A stretch of DNA of 64,000 nt from Bacillota bacterium (GTDB lineage Bacteria; Bacillota; Clostridia; Oscillospirales; Ruminococcaceae), in NCBI GenBank assembly GCA_023457355.1, contig JAEWLW010000038.1, positions 1 through 64,000 on the forward strand, given 5' to 3'. The notes below the pieces were generated by a model that had not been told where the DNA came from, did no database searches, and saw nothing but the letters and a program-made list of their open reading frames with translations. The translations under genes and the position numbers were made by a program. How positions within the stretch are numbered: position 1 is the stretch's first letter; every line of letters begins with the position of its first letter. This document shows, piece after piece, positions 27,084-33,493 of this stretch.

Positions 27084-27242
27084 TTAAGATTTTGTCTTGT
27101 CGTTACCCGGCTTGTGCCTGCTGCCGGACTGCTTTTTGTTGTTCCTGCCCTCGCCGTCCAGTGCGCTTTCCGCCAGGGTCGGGCCGCCGTGCGCCTTCAT
27201 TTTGCGCACCTCTTTGGGGTCAATCTGGCTGTCCTTTGGCAT
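27084..27242 (-). CDS. Small charged hypothetical protein
   Basis: A 52-residue protein starting MPKDSQIDPKEVRKMKAHGG and ending in a Lys/Gly/Asn-rich tail. ATG 27242 is placed 6 bases after AGGTG; an ATG two codons earlier (27248) is possible, and the frame opens further to 27380. Hydrophilic, no motif recognised. It is the first of four tiny co-directional genes ending with the CPC_1213-like protein, resembling small spore-associated or stress proteins in composition only. Confidence 0.5.
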   Translation of the reverse strand: MPKDSQIDPKEVRKMKAHGGPTLAESALDGEGRNNKKQSGSRHKPGNDKTKS

Positions 27243-27332
27243 ATTCATCACCTCATCGGTAGTATAAACCCGCGTCTGGCGATTTATACTGTCTGCAAGC
27301 CGGGCGGCCACATCGGAACAGGAGGCAAAAAA

Positions 27333-27614
27333 ATGATCATCGGAACCGCAACATTCAGGCTTTATGCACCGTGGGTGCATTCCTTAAAAGAAAAGCGCAC
27401 GGTCGTGCGGCCGCTTGTTGCGCACATTAAAAACAGGTTTAACGTCTCGGTCGCTGAAACCGATGCGCAGGACCTGCACCAGACCATCGTGCTCGGCGTC
27501 GCCTGCGTCGCCGAAAGCGTCCGGCTGGCAGACAGCATTCTCGACGCGGTCATCGCCTTTATTGAGAACGACACCGAGGCCCAAATAAGCGATATTCAGC
27601 GCGAGATTCGCTAA
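27333..27614 (+). CDS. DUF503 domain-containing protein (YlxP-like)
   Basis: A 93-residue protein beginning MIIGTATFRLYAPWVHSLKE, with KEKRTVVRPLVAHIKNRFNV and SVAETDAQDLHQTIVLGVAC. This is the full DUF503 pattern and length. ATG 27333 follows GGAACAGGAGG, an ideal site; the longer upstream frame has none. YlxP-type proteins are usually encoded near ribosome-maturation genes, but here the gene stands alone. Function is not established. Confidence 0.88.
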   Translation: MIIGTATFRLYAPWVHSLKEKRTVVRPLVAHIKNRFNVSVAETDAQDLHQTIVLGVACVAESVRLADSILDAVIAFIENDTEAQISDIQREIR

Positions 27615-27714
27615 AACCGGGCGCGCCGGGCGCTCTTTGAGCAAAGAGACGCTCCCGCGTTTATTTTACCCCAGCAGATTGACAAGTTTAACTTTTGCGT
27701 TTAAACTGGTTACT

Positions 27715-27910
27715 GACAAATATTTCATGGGTGCATGCGCCGCTTCGGCGTATGTTAAAAGGGAAGCCGGGTGAAAATCCCGCGCGGAGCCGCCGCTGTA
27801 ACAGCCAAGCCTGTTCCAAAATCGCCACTGTATCGTTTGATATGGGAAGGCGGAACAGGCCGTGAAGCTGGAGCCAGAAAACCTGCCCCTGAAATCAGGC
27901 CGTTTTTGCG
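27715..27910 (+). ncRNA. Cobalamin riboswitch
   Basis: Conserved elements appear in order: GGTGCATG (27730), TTAAAAGGGAAGCCGGGTGA (27755), GCGGAGCCGCCGCTGTAAC (27783), GCCACTG (27824), GGGAAGGCGG (27844) and the B12 box GAGCCAGAAAACCTGCC (27871-27887). A GC hairpin with a T-run (about 28001-28021, GCCC then GGGCTTTTTTG) just before the cbiM ribosome site could be the terminator arm. It would lower cobalt-transporter expression when adenosylcobalamin is plentiful. Confidence 0.93.
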
Positions 27911-28047
27911 GCAAACCCACGGTTAACGGACTCTTTAACAGGTGCGGCTGATAACATTGAAGCGTATTTTGAACAAATGCTTCGAATTGATTGGTCTGCC
28001 CTGTTATGGGTGGGCTTTTTTGTTATAAATTTAAAGGAGGACTGTCT

Positions 28048-28803
28048 ATGACAAAAACACAAAAACGCGTTGTGGCCTTTTCCGGCGTGTTTGCGCTATG
28101 CTGGTACATGGCGCCGCAGGTATTGGCGATGCACATTATGGAGGGCTATCTGCCGGTGGTGCACTGCATCGGCTGGAGCGTTCTGTGCATCCCCTTTCTG
28201 GTGGCGGGGCTGTTCAGCATCCAGAAAATCGTCAGCCAAAAGCGCCAAACCCTGCTTTTGCTGGCCATGGCGGGCGCCTACACCTTTGTGCTGTCGGCGC
28301 TTAAAATTCCCAGCGTCACCGGCTCTTCCAGCCACCCGACCGGCACCGGGCTGGGGGCCATTCTGTTCGGCCCCTCGGCAATGGCCGTGCTGGGCATCAT
28401 CGTGCTGCTGTTCCAGGCCATTTTACTGGCGCACGGCGGCCTGACCACGCTTGGCGCCAACACATTCAGCATGGCCATCGCGGGCCCGTTTTTAAGCTTT
28501 GGCATCTATAAGCTGTGCCGGGCGCTTAAAGTTAACAAGCTGGCGGCGGTTTTTCTGGCCGCCAGCATCGGCGACCTGTTTACATACTGCGTCACCAGCC
28601 TTCAGCTTGCGCTGGCCTACCCCAGCGCGGTGGGCGGCGTCGGCGCCTCCATGGTAAAATTCATGACCGTGTTCGCCCTGACCCAGATTCCGCTGGCCGT
28701 CATTGAAGGGCTGCTCACCGTCGTCGTCGTCGTCGGTCTGGAAGCGTGGGCAAAGCCGGAGCTGCGCGATCTGGGCTATCTGGAAGGAGTGAAAAACGCA
28801 TGA
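28048..28803 (+). CDS. cbiM: ECF cobalt transporter substrate-specific permease CbiM
   Basis: A 251-residue membrane protein that captures Co2+ for the CbiMNQO transporter. The start ATG 28048 follows AAAGGAGGA. Residues 1-27 look like a cleavable signal (FALCWYMAPQVLA) placed directly before MHIMEGYLP. In CbiM proteins the new N-terminal Met-His is a metal ligand, and a leader of this kind is known in some members. SGSSHPTGTGLGAILFGPS-type residues near 92-110 and the H-G-G-L-T-T-L-G-A-N motif are conserved. Five further membrane segments follow. Controlled by the upstream B12 riboswitch; the stop overlaps cbiN (ATGA). Confidence 0.94.
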   Translation: MTKTQKRVVAFSGVFALCWYMAPQVLAMHIMEGYLPVVHCIGWSVLCIPFLVAGLFSIQKIVSQKRQTLLLLAMAGAYTFVLSALKIPSVTGSSSHPTGTGLGAILFGPSAMAVLGIIVLLFQAILLAHGGLTTLGANTFSMAIAGPFLSFGIYKLCRALKVNKLAAVFLAASIGDLFTYCVTSLQLALAYPSAVGGVGASMVKFMTVFALTQIPLAVIEGLLTVVVVVGLEAWAKPELRDLGYLEGVKNA

Positions 28804-29093
28804 AGAACAAAGGCTTGCTGGCTGCCGTGCTGTTGCTGCTCTGTGTTGTCATCGCCATCGTTCCGCTGGCCACCATTTCCGATTCCGAATTCGGCGGGGC
28901 GGACGGTCAGGCGGAGGAAGTGATTGCTGAAATTGCGCCGGATTACGAGCCCTGGGCCGAAAGCCTGCTCGAACCACCCGGCGGCGAAACCGAAAGCCTG
29001 CTTTTCGCCTTGCAGGCTGCCTTTGGCGCCGGCGTCATCGGCCTGGGCTTCGGCTATCTGATGGCCCGCAGCAAATACCGCAGGGAGCCCTGA
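28800..29093 (+). CDS. cbiN: ECF cobalt transporter subunit CbiN
   Basis: A 97-residue protein with two membrane segments (about 5-25 and 66-85) joined by an acidic external loop (DSEFGGADGQAEEVIAEIAP, then YEPWAESLLEPPGGETESLL). The loop motif and topology are those of CbiN, the small auxiliary subunit needed for efficient Co2+ loading. ATGA overlap with cbiM. A 180-base repeat-containing gap separates it from cbiQ. Confidence 0.92.
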   Translation: MKNKGLLAAVLLLLCVVIAIVPLATISDSEFGGADGQAEEVIAEIAPDYEPWAESLLEPPGGETESLLFALQAAFGAGVIGLGFGYLMARSKYRREP

Positions 29094-29099
29094 CCAAAA

Positions 29100-29256
29100 C
29101 AGCCGGCGCAGGTGATGTGCCGGCTGATTCTACAGTTGATGAACGCCAAAAACGCGCCGATATTGGAAGGCTGTTTTTGTAACGCAGCGCGGACGAAGCC
29201 GCAGGGCGGAAAACAGCCCGCCAAGGCTGTGTAATTTTGGCGTTCACCGACGATAT
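29100..29256. repeat. Inverted-terminus repeat inside the cbi operon (R1-like)
   Basis: TGAACGCCAAAA (29139-29150) and TTTTGGCGTTCA (about 29235-29246) are perfect inverted ends of a non-coding stretch of about 110 bases. Its interior (GGCTGTTTTTG, GCGCGGACGAAGCCGC, GCGGAAAACAG) recalls the R1 repeats elsewhere in the window. It sits between cbiN and cbiQ, where an insertion could alter the ratio of the subunits. A separate short hairpin GCCGGCGC...GTGCCGGC precedes it (29102-29124). Confidence 0.55.
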
Positions 29257-29273
29257 GACAAGGACTGTTTGAA

Positions 29274-30197
29274 GTGATGACCAGCCTTTTGTTTTCGCTG
29301 GCCCTGTTTGCCCTGTTCTATGGGCGATGGCCCGGTTATATCCTGCTGCCCGCCGCGGGGCTGCTGTTTTTAGCCCTGCGGCTTTGGGGCAAAAAGCACC
29401 GGCATACGCACGGCGCGCTTCTGTCCATCGACGCCCAGGCGCAGCGCTCCCGGCTCTGTGGCTGCCACACCGGCCTTAAAATCTGCTTTTGCCTGCTCTG
29501 CCTCTTTTGGTGCGTCGGCGCCAATTCGCTTGGGTTTTCGCTTTTCATCGCCGTCAGCATGGCGGCGCTTACGGTGGGGACCGGCCGGGTGCCCCTGCGC
29601 TATTATCTTTCGCTGATGGCTGTTCCCGCCGTTTTCATCCTGCTGGGGACTGTCGCCCTGCTGGCCGAGTTCTCCACCGTGCCGCTGGGCCTGCTGGATG
29701 TGCCGCTGGGCCGCTGGTACCTTTGCGTGACGCCCGCCGGCCAGCGCGCGGCGCTGCTGCTCATCAGCCGGGCGTTGGGCGCCGTCAGCTGCCTGTACCT
29801 GCTCAGCCTGAGCACGCCGATGCACCGCATCATCGCAGCCCTGCGCCGAGCCAAAGCACCCGCCCTAGTCATTGAGCTGATGTACCTGATCTACCGCTAC
29901 ATCTTCGTGCTGCTGCAAACGCAGCACCAGATGCAGGTTGCGGCGGGCGCGCGCCTGGGCTACCGGGATGCGCGCACCGCGCTTAAAACCACGGGCGCAG
30001 CTTCCCTGAACCTGCTGTTCCTGAGCTTCAGAACATCCGCCGACTGCTTCGCCGCCATGGAGGCGCGTTGCTACGCCGGCGAAATCGCCTTTCTGGAAAG
30101 CGATCAAAAGCTGCGCGCCGCCGAACTGGCCTTTGCCGCGTGCTATCTGGCTGTGTCCGCCCTGGTCTGGTATTTTGTAAGGAGGTTAGGCCTTTGA
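29274..30197 (+). CDS. cbiQ: ECF transporter T component CbiQ, with N-terminal extension
   Basis: A 307-residue membrane protein. The CbiQ core begins near residue 50 (LSIDAQAQRSRLCGCHTGLK) and includes the coupling helices (ALRRAKAPALVIELMYLIYR with the A-R-A-like motif, then MEARCYAGEIAFL). The first 45 residues add one or two extra hydrophobic segments and an HRHTHGA stretch, making it longer than the usual 220-270. The start is uncertain between GTG 29274 and ATG 29277, with AAGGA upstream. The stop overlaps the TTG start of cbiO. Confidence 0.88.
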   Translation: MMTSLLFSLALFALFYGRWPGYILLPAAGLLFLALRLWGKKHRHTHGALLSIDAQAQRSRLCGCHTGLKICFCLLCLFWCVGANSLGFSLFIAVSMAALTVGTGRVPLRYYLSLMAVPAVFILLGTVALLAEFSTVPLGLLDVPLGRWYLCVTPAGQRAALLLISRALGAVSCLYLLSLSTPMHRIIAALRRAKAPALVIELMYLIYRYIFVLLQTQHQMQVAAGARLGYRDARTALKTTGAASLNLLFLSFRTSADCFAAMEARCYAGEIAFLESDQKLRAAELAFAACYLAVSALVWYFVRRLGL

Positions 30198-31060
30198 AAG
30201 AATTGTTATTGAGCCTTAAAAATATCTGTTACGCCTACGAGGATACCCCGTTTGCACTCAGGGACGTTTCTGCCAACCTTTACCGCGGGGAGCGCATTGT
30301 GGTGCTGGGCAGCAACGGCGCGGGGAAATCCACGTTTTTTATGCTGTTAAACGGCGTGCTGCCCCCGGATAGCGGCACCCTCCTCTATCGGGGAATCCCG
30401 GTGGATATCCGAAAAAGGCAGGCGCTGCTGCAACTGCGCCAGCGCGTCGGCATCGTCTTTCAGGACCCGAACCAGCAGATTGTGGGTTCAACCGTCGCGG
30501 GCGAAGTCTCCTTTGGCCCGATGAACCTGCGCCTGCCGAAGGGGGAGGTCGCGCGCAGGGTGGAAAAAGCGGTGGCGGCCATGGCGCTGGCCCCCTATGC
30601 CGAGACGCCCCCCCACTACCTGAGCGGCGGCGAAAAAAAGCGCGTCACCATCGCCGATATTCTGGCGATGGAATCGGAGATCATTCTTTTTGATGAGCCG
30701 ACCGCCTCGCTGGACTGCACTGGCGTGCGGATATTCGAAGACCAGCTGGCACAGCTGGCGCAGCAGGGCAAAACCCTTGTCATCTCAACCCATGATGTCG
30801 ACTTTGCGTGGCGCTGGGCGAGCCGCATTCTCATCTTTTCCCAGGGGGTGCTCATGGCGGACAGGGCGCCGGCCGAGGTCTTTTCCGACGACGGCCTGCT
30901 AAGGGCCGCCGGTCTGCGAAAGCCGTATCTGTATGCGGTTTCGCAGTATCTCCAGTCTCAAAAGATCTGGCCCGAAAACCGCTGGGCAAACAGCATGGCC
31001 GATTTGACCGCGGACACGCTGCCACAACCAAACGGCAGCGCAATCAACGCACAAAATTAA
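30194..31060 (+). CDS. cbiO: ECF cobalt transporter ATPase CbiO
   Basis: A 288-residue ABC ATPase. Walker A is VLGSNGAGKSTFFMLLNG (about 36-53), the Q-loop is VGIVFQDPNQQIVGSTVAGE, the signature is LSGGEKKRVTIADILAM and Walker B is IILFDEPTASLD, with the switch His in VISTHDVDF. The start is a TTG at 30194, overlapping the cbiQ stop (TTGA) and preceded by AAGGAGG (30179-30185) at 8 bases; no ATG fits. It energises cobalt uptake with CbiQ. Confidence 0.94.
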   Translation: MKELLLSLKNICYAYEDTPFALRDVSANLYRGERIVVLGSNGAGKSTFFMLLNGVLPPDSGTLLYRGIPVDIRKRQALLQLRQRVGIVFQDPNQQIVGSTVAGEVSFGPMNLRLPKGEVARRVEKAVAAMALAPYAETPPHYLSGGEKKRVTIADILAMESEIILFDEPTASLDCTGVRIFEDQLAQLAQQGKTLVISTHDVDFAWRWASRILIFSQGVLMADRAPAEVFSDDGLLRAAGLRKPYLYAVSQYLQSQKIWPENRWANSMADLTADTLPQPNGSAINAQN

Positions 31061-31134
31061 CGCGGGCGAACGGCTGCCGCTGTCCGGTCTTTCGGGCGCA
31101 CGTGGGTGAATCAAACAATACTTCCCGGCCTGTT

Positions 31135-31166
31135 AAAAAGCACCCCCGAATCCGTCGGGGGTGCTT
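31135..31166 (-). terminator. Terminator of the small helical gene (minus strand)
   Basis: AGCACCCCCGA (31139-31149) and TCGGGGGTGCT (31155-31165) form an 11-bp stem. On the minus strand it is followed by TTTTTAACAG. It may also stop cbiO transcription from the other side. Confidence 0.75.
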
Positions 31167-31184
31167 CTGTTCAATACTGGTGTT

Positions 31185-31370
31185 TTATTGGAAATGGTCG
31201 ATATATTGCTGCATCTGTGCCGCCTGATGCGCTTCGGATTCCGCATATTGCTTAAAAAAGCTCTGGATGTTCCTGTCCTTCGCCTTTTCAGCATACATCA
31301 TGAAATCCCGCACGCGCTCCTGCGTATCAACCAGCGCCTTTTTCAGATAATCCTGTGTGTTCAGCTCCAT
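31185..31370 (-). CDS. Small helical protein, possibly ferritin-like
   Basis: A 61-residue protein (MELNTQDYLKKALVDTQERV...) that should form two amphipathic helices rich in Glu, Gln and Lys, with EAHQAAQMQQYID at the end. The E-x2-H spacing hints at a half ferritin/rubrerythrin-like bundle, but no family can be named. ATG 31370, with GGGGGTGTC upstream. It has its own terminator and adjoins the cysteine-rich copper-storage gene. Confidence 0.6.
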   Translation of the reverse strand: MELNTQDYLKKALVDTQERVRDFMMYAEKAKDRNIQSFFKQYAESEAHQAAQMQQYIDHFQ

Positions 31371-31482
31371 GCCGACACCCCCCTGTATTTGATAAAAATA
31401 GTTTTATAAATCTCCGGTCAACCTCAAAACCGCCCGACCCGCGCCGCGCTTATTCCCGCATTTTGAATTCGGTCTTGCCTTG

Positions 31483-31525
31483 TTTTAGGATGCACATAAA
31501 ACGCCACTTTATGTGCATTCTAAAA
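31483..31525 (+). promoter_or_regulatory. Long inverted repeat upstream of the copper-storage gene
   Basis: TTTTAGGATGCACATAAA (31483-31500) and TTTATGTGCATTCTAAAA (31508-31525) are 18-base arms with one mismatch (a G-U pair in RNA) around a 7-base loop. It ends 27 bases before the ATG. It could be an operator for a metal-responsive repressor or an mRNA hairpin. No metalloregulator gene is adjacent. Confidence 0.55.
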
Positions 31526-31552
31526 CACAAAAGCGAAAAGGAGATTTCAAAA

Positions 31553-31891
31553 ATGGGTATCGTCACAAGCAGTACGGATAAGTACCAAAAATGCATCGAC
31601 GCCTGCAACCGCTGCTCGCAGGCCTGCCACGAATGCGCAACACTGTGCCTGAAGGAACCGGACGTTGCGGCCCGGAAAGACTGTATCAGTATGCTGACGG
31701 CATGTGCCGCCATCTGCAAGGAAGCCGCCTGTTTTATGGCCATGGAGGCAAAGCACGCCGCCGACCTGTGCACCCTGTGTGCCAGAATCTGTGACGAGTG
31801 CGCCACCGGCTGCGCCATGTTTAAGGATGACCACTGCACTAAATGCGCCGAAGAATGCAGAAAATGCGCCACCGAGTGCCGCGGCATGTAA
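31553..31891 (+). CDS. Four-helix-bundle copper-storage protein (Csp / DUF326 type)
   Basis: A 112-residue protein with 20 cysteines spaced C-x2/3-C along predicted helices (for example C14, C18, C21, C25, C28, C32 and C95, C98, C102, C105, C109). This is the pattern of Csp proteins, which bind many Cu(I) ions inside a helical bundle. No signal peptide is present, so it should be cytosolic like Csp3. ATG 31553 follows AAAAGGAG; the longer upstream frame has no such site. The stop codon lies in the loop of a strong terminator hairpin. Confidence 0.88.
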   Translation: MGIVTSSTDKYQKCIDACNRCSQACHECATLCLKEPDVAARKDCISMLTACAAICKEAACFMAMEAKHAADLCTLCARICDECATGCAMFKDDHCTKCAEECRKCATECRGM

Positions 31892-31915
31892 ACTTTATGC
31901 CGGAGGCACTCTTTC
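31874..31915 (+). terminator. Terminator overlapping the copper-storage gene stop
   Basis: GAGTGCCGCGGCAT (31874-31887) pairs with ATGCCGGAGGCACTC (31897-31911), then TTTCCC. The TAA stop (31889-31891) is in the loop. A second small hairpin TTCCCC/GGGGAA with TTTTG follows at about 31912-31934. Confidence 0.6.
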
Positions 31916-32051
31916 CCCCAATTTCGGGGAATTTTGCCCAAAGCGCGCGCCGCTGCGCTGAGATGTTCCGAATATTCCCGGTTAAATCCGCACCCCAGGC
32001 GAACGGATATTCCCGACATGCCAGAACTGTTAAATTGAAAGGGGCGATGCT

Positions 32052-32195
32052 GTGTCTTATGTCAATCCCGCGATAAGGGAGCAATTTGAATCGCTGTCGA
32101 TTGATTTAAAAAATGAGATTCTTTCAAAGGATGTGCAGCTCAACAGTCTGCAAGATTTGACAGCGGTACTTCAGGCCATTATAGCCGAAGGCTGA
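32052..32195 (+). CDS. Small conserved-looking hypothetical protein
   Basis: A 47-residue acidic helical protein, GTG 32052 to TGA 32195, beginning (V)SYVNPAIREQFESLSIDLKN and continuing EILSKDVQLNSLQDLTAVLQ. GAAAGGGGCG upstream is a fair ribosome site. I recall similar short proteins starting with an invariant ...FESLSIDLKN-type segment in clostridia, but cannot name a family. It stands alone between terminator-like elements. Confidence 0.6.
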   Translation: MSYVNPAIREQFESLSIDLKNEILSKDVQLNSLQDLTAVLQAIIAEG

Positions 32196-32535
32196 CACCA
32201 AAGGGAGGCGTTACACCGTCCTTTTTTGTGCGCCAAGTCCGCCCGGAGAGAGCTACGGAAAACATCGCGCTTGAAATGGATGCTTCGCGCTTCAGTACTT
32301 TTAATTTGTAAAGTACAACAGGCTCTGCAACGCGGCGCGAAGCAGAAGAAAACCCGTTTAAAACCGGGGGTTACTTTCGGCCCGCTGCTCTTTTTGAATT
32401 TTGGGTGCTCCGAAGGATATAACGCCCTTCGGAGCGCCTGAAATTTTATATGCGAATCGTGTGTACGCCCCGCGCAGTTGCGGTATAATGGGTGCATCAA
32501 AGAGTTTATCAATGGATTTCATCGGGAGGTTTATA
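32196..32535 (+). other. Gap with a hairpin before the ABM-domain gene
   Basis: No gene seen in these 340 bases. GCTCCGAAGG (32406-32415) and CCTTCGGAGC (32424-32433) form a 10-bp hairpin with an 8-base loop. AACCCGTTTAAAACCGGGGGTT (about 32348) gives a weaker one. GGGAGG (32524-32529) is the ribosome site of the next gene. Confidence 0.45.
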
Positions 32536-33225
32536 ATGGAAATTAAAGAAGCGTTTGACTCCGGTTTTTGTAACGTCCGGTATATTGAAAGCGACAACGT
32601 TGTCCTGCTGACCTGGAAAAAGCCCGCGCACCTGGAAGACTACCGAAAGCCGACCCTGTTTGCGTCGGCGCTCCTGGCCCATCACCCGCACAGCAACTTC
32701 GTCATAGATGCCACAAACGGCTTTGAGGATGACAAAGCAGACGTGGCGTGGGGTATTTCCGAGCTGCTGCCGGGCATGGCTAAAACCGACTGCAAATATG
32801 TGATCTTCATCCTGCGGGACACGCCGGCAATCGAAGAAGAAATGGACATGTGGGCCCGGGAATTTGGAAAATATTTTGCCGTTATAAAAGCTGAAAGTTA
32901 CGCGCAGGCCATTGAAAAAATGCATTGCCAAATCCTCTTAAACGTCCGCTACACCATCAAACCGGGCCAAATTGGCGCATTTTTGACGGCATTGAACCAG
33001 GAGGGCATTATCGCGGCGTCAAAAGCCGAGCCCGGCAACGCCAAATACGACTATTATATCCCCGTCGGGTTGGAGAACACCCTGCTCCTGATAGAAATCT
33101 GGGTGGATGCCCAGGCGTTGGCTGCCCACCTGAGCACCGCGCATTACCAACAGTTGCAGGCTTTGAAAAAAGCGTATGTAACCGATGTTGCCATCGAAAA
33201 ATATTATGCCGAATCATCCCGATGA
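32536..33225 (+). CDS. Two-domain protein: STAS/SpoIIAA-like N-terminus plus antibiotic-biosynthesis-monooxygenase (ABM) C-terminus
   Basis: A 229-residue cytosolic protein. Residues about 135-225 (LLNVRYTIKPGQIGAFLTAL, then LLLIEIWVDAQALAAHLSTA, HYQQLQAL) form a clear ABM/YgiN-type dimeric alpha-beta barrel, with the family's W-x3-A-x3-H pattern. Residues 1-130 (VVLLTWKKPAHLEDYRKPTL, SNFVIDATNGFEDD, CKYVIFILRD) look like a STAS/SpoIIAA-like fold, which is a structural guess. ATG 32536 follows GGGAGG; upstream frame lacks one. ABM domains in quinol monooxygenases oxidise aromatic substrates, but many are only stress-linked, and the role here is unknown. Confidence 0.7.
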   Translation: MEIKEAFDSGFCNVRYIESDNVVLLTWKKPAHLEDYRKPTLFASALLAHHPHSNFVIDATNGFEDDKADVAWGISELLPGMAKTDCKYVIFILRDTPAIEEEMDMWAREFGKYFAVIKAESYAQAIEKMHCQILLNVRYTIKPGQIGAFLTALNQEGIIAASKAEPGNAKYDYYIPVGLENTLLLIEIWVDAQALAAHLSTAHYQQLQALKKAYVTDVAIEKYYAESSR

Positions 33226-33239
33226 ACCGCAAATTTTAC

Positions 33240-33291
33240 GGCACAGACTTTGGCCCGCCCCGGCCACGGTCTGTGCTTATTTTTTGTTCTG
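33240..33291 (+). terminator. Terminator after the ABM-domain gene
   Basis: GGCACAGAC (about 33240-33248) and GTCTGTGC (about 33269-33277) flank a GC-rich loop that can pair further (GGCC...GGCC), followed by TTATTTTTTG. Confidence 0.7.
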
Positions 33292-33437
33292 CTGCCGGGG
33301 CCACATGTCCTGAACATGCGCGCGTCCTCAATGTCCGCCAAATTATCCAATAAATTAAAGCATCCGCTGAAAAAGTGCCTGTCCATCCAAACGAATCCTT
33401 AATTTTGCATTTCTCAATCGCGCTTATGTTTTTGTAA

Positions 33438-33465
33438 CATATAATGGATTAGACAGTAACTGTCT
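33438..33465 (+). promoter_or_regulatory. Possible sporulation promoter and palindrome before the BclB-like gene
   Basis: CATATAAT (33438-33445) resembles the -10 of mother-cell sigma factors E/K (CATACAAT-like). No good sigma-A -35 lies 17 bases upstream. A perfect palindrome AGACAGT-A-ACTGTCT follows (33451-33465). Late-sporulation expression would suit an exosporium gene; this is inference. Confidence 0.4.
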
Positions 33466-33493
33466 GCTAACTACGAAGAAAGGTTAGGATGCT

